The translations under genes were made by a program, and so were the position numbers. Of a DNA stretch of 64,000 nucleotides, positions 9,139 through 17,829 are shown piece by piece. The notes beneath the pieces are model-generated. The model was not told the DNA's origin. It did not search any database and saw only the letters and a list, made by a program, of their open reading frames with translations. Positions within the stretch are counted from its first letter, which is position 1, and every line of letters begins with the position of its first letter. This DNA comes from Hymenobacter telluris (GTDB lineage Bacteria > Bacteroidota > Bacteroidia > Cytophagales > Hymenobacteraceae), in assembly GCF_017313265.1 (NCBI RefSeq), contig NZ_JAFLQZ010000001.1:496001-560000 (forward strand), in the 5' to 3' direction.

Positions 9139-10372
9139 GGTCGAGTAGAGTGAGTTGGCGTTGGCCCTCGGCAAGCAGTTCCGCCACGGGCGTATCGGAA
9201 TGGATGGCCCGCAGCACCACCTCATCAAGGATGGCGGCAATGGCGGCCCAATTCGCTTTCTGCGGCAAGCTGTTGGCTTGCTGATGCAGCATTTCCAGCT
9301 TGTGGTAGTAGGGCACCAAGGCGTTGATTTCCGCATCGTGCCACGTAGAAATGCGGCAGCCGATTCCGCCTTCCAGCGTCAGCAGCTTGTCGTTGGGGGC
9401 ACTGACAGCGAAGCGGATGAAGTCGTAGGCTACGTCCTTGTGGCGGCTGCCGGCCCCGATGGCGTACAGCCAGTACACATTCAGGGAAGTAGACTGCCCG
9501 CCCGCGCCCCGCGGAATGGCGGTGATATCCACCTTGCCGCGCACCGGGCAGGCAGCGTCCACGTCGCAGACGGCCGCAAACCCGAACCAGTTGATGGTCA
9601 TGGCCGCCTCGCCCCGCGCAAACGCCTGCCCCGCCGCCACCGATTCGTAGCTCCCGGACTGGGGGTGCACGGCCGTGGTGTCGTTGAGCAGCGCGCGGTA
9701 GTAGATCAGGCCGTCGATGGCCGCCTGGGAGTTGATGGTCACGCGGCCCGCTTCATCCACGAGCTGGCCGCCGCGGGTCCAGAGGTGCAGGCAGAAATCG
9801 AACACCGTGTTGTGCCCGTCGGGGTAGCCGGCCGCCACGAGGCCGTAGAGGTTGTCGGTGGGGCGGTGGAAGAAGCGCGCCACGGTCTGCAACTCCTCCC
9901 AGGTTTCGGGCACCCGCAACGGGCGGCCGTGCTGTTGCTGGAAGGCGGCTTGCTCTTGGGGGCTGTCGAACAGGTCTTTGCGGTAAATCAGGCACTCGGG
10001 CCCGTCATGAAACGGCAAGCCCACCACCGCGTCGCCGTACTGCTGCATCGTCCGCAACGACGGACTCCAGCCGTGCGGAAAAGCAGCCGGCGGGTTGGCT
10101 TCGATGTACGGCGTCAGGTTTTCCAGCGCGCCGCTGCTGTGTGCTTCCAGCAGCCAGTCGGTGTTGATGTGCGCCACGTCCCAGTTGCCGTGCAGCAAGC
10201 CCTTGTCGGTCAGTAAGCTGGCGTGTAGCTCGTGCAAATCCATGGGCACCATTTCCACGGCCAGCTGGCAGCCGGAGTGCTGGCAGTAGCTGGCCCATAG
10301 CTTCGCCAAGGCACTTTCGAAGGGGCCGAACTTGCGGACCGCAATGCGGAAAGTGGATGGGTTAGACGCCAT
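9131..10372 (-). CDS. Family 1 solute-binding-protein-like protein without signal peptide (binding protein 1)
   Basis: 413 aa with the layout of an ABC sugar-binding protein: early segment [32 protein letters not shown], then [20 protein letters not shown] and [14 protein letters not shown], all typical of SBP_bac_1-like proteins. The N-terminus ([16 protein letters not shown]) has no hydrophobic leader or lipobox, and no permease or ATPase gene is nearby, so it is probably cytoplasmic. It overlaps the CoA-transferase stop by 11 nt and the oxidoreductase start by 8 nt, so the three are tightly coupled. It may bind a substrate or CoA-ligated intermediate, or sense a ligand. The fold call is good; the role is unknown. 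Confidence 0.75.
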   Translation of the reverse strand: MASNPSTFRIAVRKFGPFESALAKLWASYCQHSGCQLAVEMVPMDLHELHASLLTDKGLLHGNWDVAHINTDWLLEAHSSGALENLTPYIEANPPAAFPHGWSPSLRTMQQYGDAVVGLPFHDGPECLIYRKDLFDSPQEQAAFQQQHGRPLRVPETWEELQTVARFFHRPTDNLYGLVAAGYPDGHNTVFDFCLHLWTRGGQLVDEAGRVTINSQAAIDGLIYYRALLNDTTAVHPQSGSYESVAAGQAFARGEAAMTINWFGFAAVCDVDAACPVRGKVDITAIPRGAGGQSTSLNVYWLYAIGAGSRHKDVAYDFIRFAVSAPNDKLLTLEGGIGCRISTWHDAEINALVPYYHKLEMLHQQANSLPQKANWAAIAAILDEVVLRAIHSDTPVAELLAEGQRQLTLLDHV

Positions 10373-12806
10373 GGCGGAAGGCAGTTATGTTGGCTATTTC
10401 CTGAAGTATGGCCTCGTTGTCTTGTCCCAGCTTGGGTGAACCTTTCGAAGAGGTCAGCAGCTCACCATCGAGCCGGATGGGGCAGCGGGTGGTTTGGTAT
10501 TGGTAGCCGTCCACCATGCGCACGTCCTGCACCATGTCGAGGGCTTTGAAGCCTTCGTGCGCCATTAACTTGTCCCAGCTCAGCACGTTGGCGCACCAGA
10601 TGTCGGCGGGTTCCAGGACAGCCAGCCAGGCTTCGGTGGTGTCGGTTCGCAGGTGGTTGGCCAGCGTAGCCTTGATTTCGTCGCGTTGTGCGAAGGCCTG
10701 GGCCGGCTCGGGGTAGGCCAGCAGTGCCTCGCAGCTCAGTAGCTTGCCCAGCACCGGAATCGAGCCCATAGCCAGGGCCAGGTAGCCGTTTTGGGTCTGG
10801 TAGATGCCGTAGGGCGCGCCGAGGTAGGCGTGGGCGTTGTTGTGCTGGGTGCGCTCAGGCAGCTGGCCGCCGTCGTTGAAGAAGGTGGTGATGGTTTCGA
10901 ACTGGAAGTCAAACGCCGATTCCAGCATGCTCACCTGCACCAGCCCACCTTCGCCGCTGGTGCTGCGCCGCACCAGGCAGGCCAGCAGGCCCTGCGCCAA
11001 ATGCGCGCCCGCCAGCATATCCACAATGGATAAGCCCATCGGTACCGGGCCGGCGTCGGCGTTGCCGCTCAGCCACGTTAGGCCCGAAACGGATTGCAGC
11101 AGCAGGTCCTGGCCGGGCTTGTCGCGCCAGGGGCCTTCGGGGCCGTAGCCGGATATTTCGCCGTACACCACGTTGGGGTTCAGCGCTTTCACGCTGGCGT
11201 AGTCGAAGCCGAGGCGCTCCATCACGCCGGGACGGTAATTGTGCATCACCACATCGGCTTGCCGTACCAACTCGCGCACCTGTTCCCGGTCTAGCTCGTT
11301 TTTGAGGTCGGCGGCGAAGCTTTCCTTGTTGCGGTTGATGGCGTGAAACACCGACGACTCGCCATTCATAATAACGTTCGACGTGTACAGGTGCCGGCAG
11401 ATGTCACCGGTTTCGGGCCGTTCAATCTTGATAACGCGCGCCCCCAAATCGGCAAGTCGTAAGGCCGCGGAAGGGCCGGAGAGGAACTGGCTGAAATCAA
11501 CGACCAAGTAGTTTTCTAGCGGACGGGGGACCTCACCCCCTAACCCCCTCTCCAAAAGAGAGGGGGGACTAGTTTTTAGCTTTTTAGAGCTAGAATCTAA
11601 GTCTAGTTCCCCCTCTCTTTCGGAGAGGGGGCTAGGGGGTGAGGTCCCCGCCTGCGCATCCAGCCGAAACTCCTCCGCAATGGCGCTTGTGTGCTGGCCA
11701 GGGCGGGGGGCGGCTTTAGTGGAGTACAGCTTCTCGCCGTCAATGCGGATGGGGCAGCGAGTGGTGGGAAGTTGCTGGCCGGTGGGCAGCTCCACAAACT
11801 GCTGCATGCCCAGCGCTTGGTAGCCGGGGCTGGTAGTGGCTTGCTGGTAGTTGAGCACTTCGGCGCACCAGATGCCCTGGGGTTCCAACTCGGTTAGCCA
11901 GGTGGCGGTGGGCTTTTCGCGCAGGGCAAAGGCGAGGCGGGCGGCAATATCGTCGCGGCCTTCAAACCAGGAGCTAGCGGTGGGGTAATCGGCTAGGATG
12001 CCGCAGTTCAGGGTGGCGTCGAGTTTGTCGAGGTTGCCCATGGCCAGGGCCAGGTAGCCGTCCTGGGTTTGGTAAACGCCGTAGGGGGCGCTCAGGTAGG
12101 CGTGGGCGGTGCCGCGGGCAGTGCTGCGCTGGGGGAGCTGGCCGCCGTCGTTGAAGTGGGTGGTCAGCAGCTCGAATTGCATGTCGAGCACCGATTCCAG
12201 CAGGCTCACTTCTACCAGCACGCTTTGCTTGGTTTGGTTGCGCTTGAGCAGCGCCGCCAGAATACCCTGCGTGAAATGGGAGCCGCAGATGATGTCGGCC
12301 ACGGCAATGCCGAAGGGCGTCGGGCCAGCGTCGCGGTTGCCGGAGAGGTAGGTCAGACCCGAGAGCGACTGGATGAGTAGGTCCTGGCCCGGCTTGGCGG
12401 CCCAGGGGCCGGTGGGGCCGTAGCCGGTTACCACGCCGTACACAATGCGCGGGTTCAGGGCGCGCACCGCGTCGTAATCCAGCCCGATTTTCTCCATGAT
12501 GCCCGGCCGGAAGTTGTGGGTCATCACGTCGGCCTGGGCCAGGAGTTGCTTCACGCACGCCAGGTCGGCGGGGTTCTTGAGGTCGGCGGCGTAGGATTCT
12601 TTGTTGCGGTTGATGGTGTGGAATACCAGGCTGCTGCCATCAACAAATAGGTTCTTGATGGCAATCTGCCGGCCCGCTTCACCCGAGCCCGGCCGCTCAA
12701 TCTTGATGACGCGCGCCCCTAAATCGGCCAGCCGCAAGCCCGCCGACGGCCCCGCCAGAAACTGACAAAACTCGATTACTAAAAGACCGGATAGAGGAAG
12801 GGACAT
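10362..12806 (-). CDS. Tandem fused CaiB/BaiF (class III) CoA-transferase, two complete units
   Basis: 814 aa made of two homologous class III CoA-transferase units, residues about 1-387 and 427-814, each near the usual single-protein length. Shared landmarks include [17 protein letters not shown] and GQDLL followed by SGLT and LSGN. The presumed catalytic Asp that becomes the CoA-glutamyl-type anhydride site is present in both: D171 (VADIICG) and D596 (VDMLAG). The enzymes move CoA between carboxylates in the cytoplasm. The linker, residues about 388-426 (reads [13 protein letters not shown] and later ERGLGGEV), is translated palindrome A5. Family members normally work as interlocked dimers, so a covalent pair could form a pseudo-homodimer. 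The start follows palindrome A6 by 28 nt. Substrate unknown. Confidence 0.88.
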   Translation of the reverse strand: MSLPLSGLLVIEFCQFLAGPSAGLRLADLGARVIKIERPGSGEAGRQIAIKNLFVDGSSLVFHTINRNKESYAADLKNPADLACVKQLLAQADVMTHNFRPGIMEKIGLDYDAVRALNPRIVYGVVTGYGPTGPWAAKPGQDLLIQSLSGLTYLSGNRDAGPTPFGIAVADIICGSHFTQGILAALLKRNQTKQSVLVEVSLLESVLDMQFELLTTHFNDGGQLPQRSTARGTAHAYLSAPYGVYQTQDGYLALAMGNLDKLDATLNCGILADYPTASSWFEGRDDIAARLAFALREKPTATWLTELEPQGIWCAEVLNYQQATTSPGYQALGMQQFVELPTGQQLPTTRCPIRIDGEKLYSTKAAPRPGQHTSAIAEEFRLDAQAGTSPPSPLSEREGELDLDSSSKKLKTSPPSLLERGLGGEVPRPLENYLVVDFSQFLSGPSAALRLADLGARVIKIERPETGDICRHLYTSNVIMNGESSVFHAINRNKESFAADLKNELDREQVRELVRQADVVMHNYRPGVMERLGFDYASVKALNPNVVYGEISGYGPEGPWRDKPGQDLLLQSVSGLTWLSGNADAGPVPMGLSIVDMLAGAHLAQGLLACLVRRSTSGEGGLVQVSMLESAFDFQFETITTFFNDGGQLPERTQHNNAHAYLGAPYGIYQTQNGYLALAMGSIPVLGKLLSCEALLAYPEPAQAFAQRDEIKATLANHLRTDTTEAWLAVLEPADIWCANVLSWDKLMAHEGFKALDMVQDVRMVDGYQYQTTRCPIRLDGELLTSSKGSPKLGQDNEAILQEIANITAFRHGV
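11531..11644. repeat. Palindrome family A copy A5, in-frame linker of the CoA-transferase fusion
   Basis: 114 bp, a multiple of 3, open in the CoA-transferase frame. Arms have the CCCCCTAACCCCC / GGGGGCTAGGGGG variant. The loop contains TAGAATCTAAGTCTAG, shared with copy A6 just upstream of the same gene. Confidence 0.9.
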
Positions 12807-12834
12807 GGTGGGTAGGGTTTGTTCTGGCGGGGGA

Positions 12835-12947
12835 CCTCACCCCCTAGCCCCCTCTCCGAAAGAGAGGGGGAACTAGCTTTCTAGTTTCTAAATCTAGAAT
12901 CTAAGTCTAGTTCCCCTCTCCTTTCCGGAGAGGGGCTAGGGGTGAGG
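12835..12947. repeat. Palindrome family A copy A6, upstream of the CoA-transferase
   Basis: About 113 bp between binding protein 2 (stop 12 nt away) and the CoA-transferase start (28 nt away). Arms and loop are closest to A5: both use CTAG-type arm variants and both contain TAGAATCTAAGTCTAG. Confidence 0.9.
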
Positions 12948-12959
12948 CACCCCGTTAGG

Positions 12960-14120
12960 CTAGGCCATTGCTCTGGATTTCAAATACAAGGTGTTCAATT
13001 CCTGCAATAAGGCCTTTTCGTCGCCGCCGGTCATCAGGTACTGGCGCACTGGCTCGCCGGCGTGGTCCTGGAAGAACATGTGGCCGTGGTAGCGGGGGCG
13101 CAGGAAAGCGCGCTGCAAAGCGGGTAGCGTAGCCGCGAAGTAGTGGCTGCTCTGTTGATTGACGTGCTCGTCCTGCCAGGCGGTGAGGTGGCCGGGCTGG
13201 CCGCCGTTGTCGAAATACAGGGTTTGCTGGCAGGCGGGCGAGGCCACGAATTCGGCGTAGCGGACGGCGGTTTCCACTTGGGTGCACTTGGCGGAAATAG
13301 CTAGGCCGGTGCCGCCGAGCGTGCTGCGCAGGCGGGTGCCACCGGGCGTGAGAGCCACCATATCGTGGAAGTGCAGCAGGCGGCGGGCGTAGCCGCGGCG
13401 AGCGTAGTTGGAGTAACCGTAGGCGAAGGGGCAGTAGGCCAGCGTGTCGGTCTGGGTCATGGCCTCGTACACCTGAATGGGGTTGCGGTGAAAGCAGGCC
13501 GGGTCTACCTTGCTGGCGAGTTGGCGGAACAGCTGGAGCGCCTGCACGCCCACCACTTCGCTCACTACCTCGTCTTCGCGCTGGCAGGGGTCTTCGCCCA
13601 GCGAGCAGCAGAACATGTAGAAGCTCATCAGCGTGTCGATGGGGATGAGCGAGAAGGCCACCAGGCCGCGGTCGGCCAGGGCCAGCAGGTCGGCGAAGGT
13701 TTCGGGGAAGGCCAGGCCGTGCTGGGCCATCAGGTCGGGGCGGCTGGCGGCTACGGGCGTGGCCGCGTCGATGGGCAAAGCCCACTGATGGCCGTTGAAA
13801 CTGTAGCTTTCGAAGGAATGGCCCACGGTGTTGGCTTGCTGGTCGGCCAGAAATTCGGCTGGCAGGTGTTCATCCAAAGGCAGGATAGAGCCGGTGCGGG
13901 CCGCGAAACCGGCCCACGGATGGTCAATCACCAGCAAGTCAAACCGCTCGGCCAGCTGCTGAATCGACTCGTCGGCAAACTGCTGTAACGAGCGTTTCTC
14001 CCAGCTGATGCTCACGTGCGGGTTCAGCTCCGAAAAGCGTTGCGCAGTAGCCGCCATCGGCACGAAGCCGCGGCTGTGGTTCCAGGTAATTCCTTTTAAG
14101 TGAATGGGTTCAGTTGGCAT
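12960..14120 (-). CDS. Family 1 solute-binding-protein-like protein without signal peptide (binding protein 2)
   Basis: 386 aa, a second, divergent SBP-like protein. The beginning IHLKGITWNHSRGFVPM, then FDLLVIDHPWAGFAAR, matches from memory a group of leaderless proteins annotated as extracellular solute-binding proteins in several phyla. There is no signal peptide, lipobox or transmembrane segment. The middle (GHQWALPIDAATPVAASRPD and PETFADLLALADRGL) has the hinge-like pattern of periplasmic binding proteins. It is the first gene of the CoA-transferase module in transcription order and is separated from the next gene by palindrome A6. Probably cytoplasmic; ligand unknown. It could pair with binding protein 1 or act as a substrate carrier. 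Confidence 0.7.
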   Translation of the reverse strand: MPTEPIHLKGITWNHSRGFVPMAATAQRFSELNPHVSISWEKRSLQQFADESIQQLAERFDLLVIDHPWAGFAARTGSILPLDEHLPAEFLADQQANTVGHSFESYSFNGHQWALPIDAATPVAASRPDLMAQHGLAFPETFADLLALADRGLVAFSLIPIDTLMSFYMFCCSLGEDPCQREDEVVSEVVGVQALQLFRQLASKVDPACFHRNPIQVYEAMTQTDTLAYCPFAYGYSNYARRGYARRLLHFHDMVALTPGGTRLRSTLGGTGLAISAKCTQVETAVRYAEFVASPACQQTLYFDNGGQPGHLTAWQDEHVNQQSSHYFAATLPALQRAFLRPRYHGHMFFQDHAGEPVRQYLMTGGDEKALLQELNTLYLKSRAMA

Positions 14121-14146
14121 TGGTAGTAAACTTCTATTTAGAAAGT

Positions 14147-14273
14147 GTCATGCAGAGCGCAGCCGTGGGACCTCACCCCCGGCCCCTCTCCTCGGGGAGA
14201 GGGGTGCCAGACGACATTCGAATGATTCGTTAGAACGCACCCCTCTCCCCGAGAAGAGGGGCCAGGGGTGAGG
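14147..14273. repeat. Composite repeat: half of family B (14147-14163) abutting palindrome A7 (14171-14273)
   Basis: GTCATGCAGAGCGCAGC at 14147-14163 has the outer end of the family-B palindromes, with no matching partner arm. The family-A copy follows directly; its hinges are TCGG-type on the left and CCGAGA on the right. A7 ends 14 nt before the beta-galactosidase stop. Confidence 0.75.
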
Positions 14274-14287
14274 TCTGACGGTCTGAT

Positions 14288-17200
14288 TTACTGAGTATTG
14301 CGTTTCGCTTGACTGTTGAATCGGATGGTGCGGGCCAGCGCGGAGGCGTCTTTCCTGCCGACGGTGGGCAGCAGGTAGAAGCTGTAGCTATAGGGCTTGG
14401 CAGGCAGTTGGTACTTGTCGATGGGGGCGGCTTGGGCGTCCCAACTGGTGTTGCCCCCGACGCCCATTTGGGCCAGGTCGATGTTGAGGGTGACGAAACC
14501 GGCGTCCTGGAGCTTGTTGGTGTGGCGGGCTTTCTGGATGTTCTGCTCGGTGTGGGGCCAGGCGCTCATGCTCAGCAGGCTGTCGGCCACTACCAGCAGG
14601 CCGGTGTTTTGCTTGTCGGCGAGGTGCATCCAGCGCACGTCGGTGCGGTTGGCGTACTCCATGGGCACCACGTAGGAATCGGCAAACTCGCTGAGTGGCT
14701 GGCTGTAGATGCCCGCGTCGAAGCCGTAGCGCCGGTCGATGTAGTTTTCCAGGGGCCCACGGCCGTAGAAACTGATGTTGTCGTAGGCGCGCTTGATGCC
14801 GACCTGCATGCCCACCCGCGGAATGTTGGGCAGACCGGCGGCGGGCGTGAGGGCGTAATCTACTTTCAAAGTGCCGTCGCCGTTCACGGTGTACGCCACG
14901 CGCATCGTGGTTTTGCCGTCGATGAGCGAGTAGGTGCTGGTGAGGCTCGGCTGGCTGGGGTTCGACTTATCGAGGGTCAGGTTTTGCAGCTTGGGTTCCG
15001 TGGCAAACCACTCCTTGAGCTTCTTGTCGGCCTTCCAGCCGCGCCGGTCGTTGTCGGTGAGGGGGCGGGTGAAGTGGGGCAGCAGCGGGGTGGCTAGCTG
15101 CTCGGTGCCGCGGTGGCGGTAGGAGGTCAGCGCGCCGGTGGTCTTGTCGATGGTCACCTGGAAATCCTTGCCGCTCAACGTGTAGGCGGCGGCTTCGTCG
15201 CGCACCGCTACGACTGGGTACTTGGCGATTTTGATTTGCGGCTGGGCCAAACCGCTCAGGGCGAACTGGTTGCTGGCTACCTCGTGGTCTTTCGGAGCCC
15301 AGTTGGTGGCCTCGGGCAAAGTGAAGGAAATCGTGGCCAGATACTCGGCGCCGGCCTTCATCTTCGGCAGGTAGGGCTTGAGGTTGAGGACAGTGTCGCG
15401 GCCGGCGGCCAGCCGCAGCCGGGGCAGCTGCTTGGTGCTCACCACCCGGCCATCTTCACGCACCACCAGCGCCGCCGCGTAGTCAACGGCCGACTTCATG
15501 GCGTGCCGGTTCTCGACTTTCATCAAGCTTCTGCCGGCATCAGTCAGCGTGCATTCCAGGGGCTGATACACCCGCTTGCACTCGTAAATGGCGGCGTGGG
15601 GCTTGCCATCCGAAGCCACAATGCCCTTGATGGTGAAGTCGTCGTAGTATTTCTCCTGAAAGTCGCCGCCGTAGGCGTAGAAGGTGGTGCCGGTGGAGTC
15701 GCGCTTCTGCAAGCCTTGGTCCTTGAACTCCCAGATGCAGCCGCCAATCACGCGCTTGGTGGCCCGCCAGCCGTCCCAGAACTCCTTCATGTTGCCGGTG
15801 GCGTTGCCCATTGAGTGGGCGTATTCGCAGAAGAAAATGGGCCGGTTGTCGCCGTTTTGCTGGTTGGCCAGCAGTTCGCCCGTGAACAAGCCGGGGTACA
15901 TGCGGCTCACCATGTCCACGTAGGCCTGGTCGCGGGGCGTTTGGATGCGGTAGGCGTGGTTTTTGGGGTAGGCGGGGTCGTTGGGGTCGATGTAGCCTTC
16001 CACGTGCGGGTCGCCCATGGCGGGCTCGTAGTGGATGGGCCGGGTGATGTCGAAATCGTGCAGCCAGGCCGCCATGGCCGCGTGGTTCGGTCCGCGCCCC
16101 GACTCGTTGCCGAGGCTCCAGAAGATGATGCTGGGGTGGTTTTTGTCGCGCAGGGCCATGCGCATGCTGCGTTCCTGATAGGCGGCCGTCCAGGCTGGGT
16201 CGTTGCTGAGTTTAGAGCCCAAGCCGTGCGTTTCCAGGTTGGCTTCATCGATTACTAGGATGCCATACTCGTCGCAGAGGTCGTAGAAATACGGGTCGTT
16301 GGGGTAGTGGCTGGTGCGGATGCAGTTGAAATTGAACTGCTTCAGCGTGCGTACATCGTCCCGAATATCCTCTCGCGACACGGCCATGCCCTTAGTGGGG
16401 TGGTGGTCGTGGCGGTTGACGCCGTAGAGGTAGGTTTGCTTGCCGTTAATCAACAGCTTGCCGTTGTCCTTGGAAAACTCGATGCTGCGGAAGCCCACTT
16501 TGCAGCTCTTAGCTTCCAGTACCGCGCCGGTTTTGTCGGTGAGCGTGAGCACCAGCGTATAGAGGTTGGGCGCCTCGTCGCTCCACTTCAACGGGTTGCG
16601 CACGGTGGTTTCCAGCAACCCGAACTTGGCGTTGTCGAGGCGCGGGTAGGGCTCGTTGATGATGCTTTCGGCGGTGCGCTGCAAGGGTTTTTCTAATACT
16701 GCCTTGCCAGTTTTATCGTAGAGCTGGGCCGCTACCTGGTAGCCGCTCAGGTCGTTGTTGCCGGTCAGGTTTTCCAGGCGCGGCCGGATACTCAGCACCG
16801 CGTCCTTGTACTGTTTGTCGAGCCTGGCTTGCCAATGGAAATCGGCCAGGCGCATTTTCGGCTCAGCTAGTAGCAGCACTTCCCGGTAGATGCCGCTGAG
16901 GCGCCAGTGGTCCTGGTCTTCCAGGTACGAGCCATCCGACCAGCGAATTACCTGCACCGACACCACGTTTTCGCCGGCTTGCAGGTAGGGCGTCACGTTG
17001 AACTCGGAGGGCAAACAGCTGTCTTCGCCGTAGCCAAGAAACTTGCCATTCACCCACACCTTAAACGCCGAGCTAACGCCGCCAAAGTGCAAGGTCACGT
17101 TCTGATTTTGCCAGCCGGCGGGCACCGTGAAGGTGCGCTGGTAAGAGCCCACGCCGTTGTAGTCCTGCGGCACGAAAGGCGGATTCACGGGCCGAAACGG

Positions 17201-17749
17201 GTACTTGGCGCTTTTGTAAATCGGCAAATCGTAGCCGTTCATCTCCCAGTTGGCAGGCACGGCCAGTTGCTTCCAGCCATTCACGCGGCTTTTGTAAAAG
17301 TCCTTGGGCGCATCAGCGGGTTTGATGGCGAAGCTGAAGTCCCAGTTGCCGTTCAAATTCAGCAGGCGCGGCGTCTTAGTCCGGTCACCAAGCAAAGCGT
17401 CTTTCTCGGTGGGGAAGGAGTAGGCCGTAGCCCGCGTCCGGTCCCGGTTCAGCTCCGTGATTTGCGGAATTTCCCAGGCGTCGCCCTCGGGGCCCGCGTA
17501 TATTTTGGGCGGGTTGGAAACGCCGGGAAAGAAGTACACGCTGGCTTCCTGGGCGTGGAGCAACGTGGGAAACAGCAGCAGAAACGCCCAGACGAGGGGC
17601 CTCACGGGACCCCTCCGGGGCTGGCCCCCTCTCCTCAACGAAGAGGGGGAGCCACAGTGGCGGACCTCATCCCCCGGCCCCCTCTCCTCGGGGAGAGGGG
17701 GAGCCTGACGGCGCGGGGTAGTGGTATTATTTTCTATAGGAAAGCTCAT
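14288..17749 (-). CDS. GH2 beta-galactosidase, LacZ-type with Bgal_small_N domain, secreted
   Basis: 1153-aa beta-galactosidase that would hydrolyse terminal beta-galactosides in the periplasm. Order: GH2 sugar-binding sandwich, immunoglobulin-like domain, TIM barrel with acid/base E549 (SLGNESGRGP) and nucleophile E642 (FFCEYAHSMGN), then a Bgal_small_N C-terminal domain. A hydrophobic leader (PLVWAFLLLFPTLLHAQ) occurs only after about 50 residues. Those first residues (MSFPIENNTTTPRRQ, then APPLPEERGPGDEV) are encoded by palindromes A9 and A8, and the ATG itself lies in the A9 loop. The original start was probably replaced. A second GH2 gene is immediately upstream. Family assignment is firm; the start is uncertain. 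Confidence 0.88.
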   Translation of the reverse strand: MSFPIENNTTTPRRQAPPLPEERGPGDEVRHCGSPSSLRRGGQPRRGPVRPLVWAFLLLFPTLLHAQEASVYFFPGVSNPPKIYAGPEGDAWEIPQITELNRDRTRATAYSFPTEKDALLGDRTKTPRLLNLNGNWDFSFAIKPADAPKDFYKSRVNGWKQLAVPANWEMNGYDLPIYKSAKYPFRPVNPPFVPQDYNGVGSYQRTFTVPAGWQNQNVTLHFGGVSSAFKVWVNGKFLGYGEDSCLPSEFNVTPYLQAGENVVSVQVIRWSDGSYLEDQDHWRLSGIYREVLLLAEPKMRLADFHWQARLDKQYKDAVLSIRPRLENLTGNNDLSGYQVAAQLYDKTGKAVLEKPLQRTAESIINEPYPRLDNAKFGLLETTVRNPLKWSDEAPNLYTLVLTLTDKTGAVLEAKSCKVGFRSIEFSKDNGKLLINGKQTYLYGVNRHDHHPTKGMAVSREDIRDDVRTLKQFNFNCIRTSHYPNDPYFYDLCDEYGILVIDEANLETHGLGSKLSNDPAWTAAYQERSMRMALRDKNHPSIIFWSLGNESGRGPNHAAMAAWLHDFDITRPIHYEPAMGDPHVEGYIDPNDPAYPKNHAYRIQTPRDQAYVDMVSRMYPGLFTGELLANQQNGDNRPIFFCEYAHSMGNATGNMKEFWDGWRATKRVIGGCIWEFKDQGLQKRDSTGTTFYAYGGDFQEKYYDDFTIKGIVASDGKPHAAIYECKRVYQPLECTLTDAGRSLMKVENRHAMKSAVDYAAALVVREDGRVVSTKQLPRLRLAAGRDTVLNLKPYLPKMKAGAEYLATISFTLPEATNWAPKDHEVASNQFALSGLAQPQIKIAKYPVVAVRDEAAAYTLSGKDFQVTIDKTTGALTSYRHRGTEQLATPLLPHFTRPLTDNDRRGWKADKKLKEWFATEPKLQNLTLDKSNPSQPSLTSTYSLIDGKTTMRVAYTVNGDGTLKVDYALTPAAGLPNIPRVGMQVGIKRAYDNISFYGRGPLENYIDRRYGFDAGIYSQPLSEFADSYVVPMEYANRTDVRWMHLADKQNTGLLVVADSLLSMSAWPHTEQNIQKARHTNKLQDAGFVTLNIDLAQMGVGGNTSWDAQAAPIDKYQLPAKPYSYSFYLLPTVGRKDASALARTIRFNSQAKRNTQ
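17599..17653. repeat. Palindrome family A, decayed single arm (A8)
   Basis: One arm only (CCTCACGGGACCCCTCC, later GGCCCCCTCTCCTC and GAGGGGGAGCC), with several changes from the consensus. It is translated within the beta-galactosidase N-terminus and lies 11 nt from copy A9. Confidence 0.7.
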
Positions 17750-17822
17750 CTATTTTTTCTTTTTCAATTCTGAATTCGTTAGGCTCCCCCTCTCCCTGAG
17801 GAGAGGGGGCCGGGAGGTGAGG
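17665..17822. repeat. Palindrome family A copy A9, contains the beta-galactosidase start codon
   Basis: 158 bp between the two GH2 genes. Left hinge TCGG, right hinge CTGA. The right arm ends 7 nt from the upstream GH2 stop. The ATG at 17749-17747 of the downstream gene is in the loop. Confidence 0.9.
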
Positions 17823-17829
17823 TGCCCTA

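Noticed and set aside
9138..9336. Longer N-terminus of the oxidoreductase
   Set aside because: The extra residues (rich in C, W and P) are an off-frame reading of binding protein 1. The ATG at 9138 gives a proper Rossmann start.
9155..10216. A 353-codon plus-strand frame opposite binding protein 1
   Set aside because: Shadow of the minus-strand gene, which has tight overlaps with both neighbours and a recognisable fold.
9131..14120. Ordinary ABC sugar uptake system
   Set aside because: Two binding-like proteins are present, but neither has a signal peptide and there is no permease or ATPase gene in the whole block.
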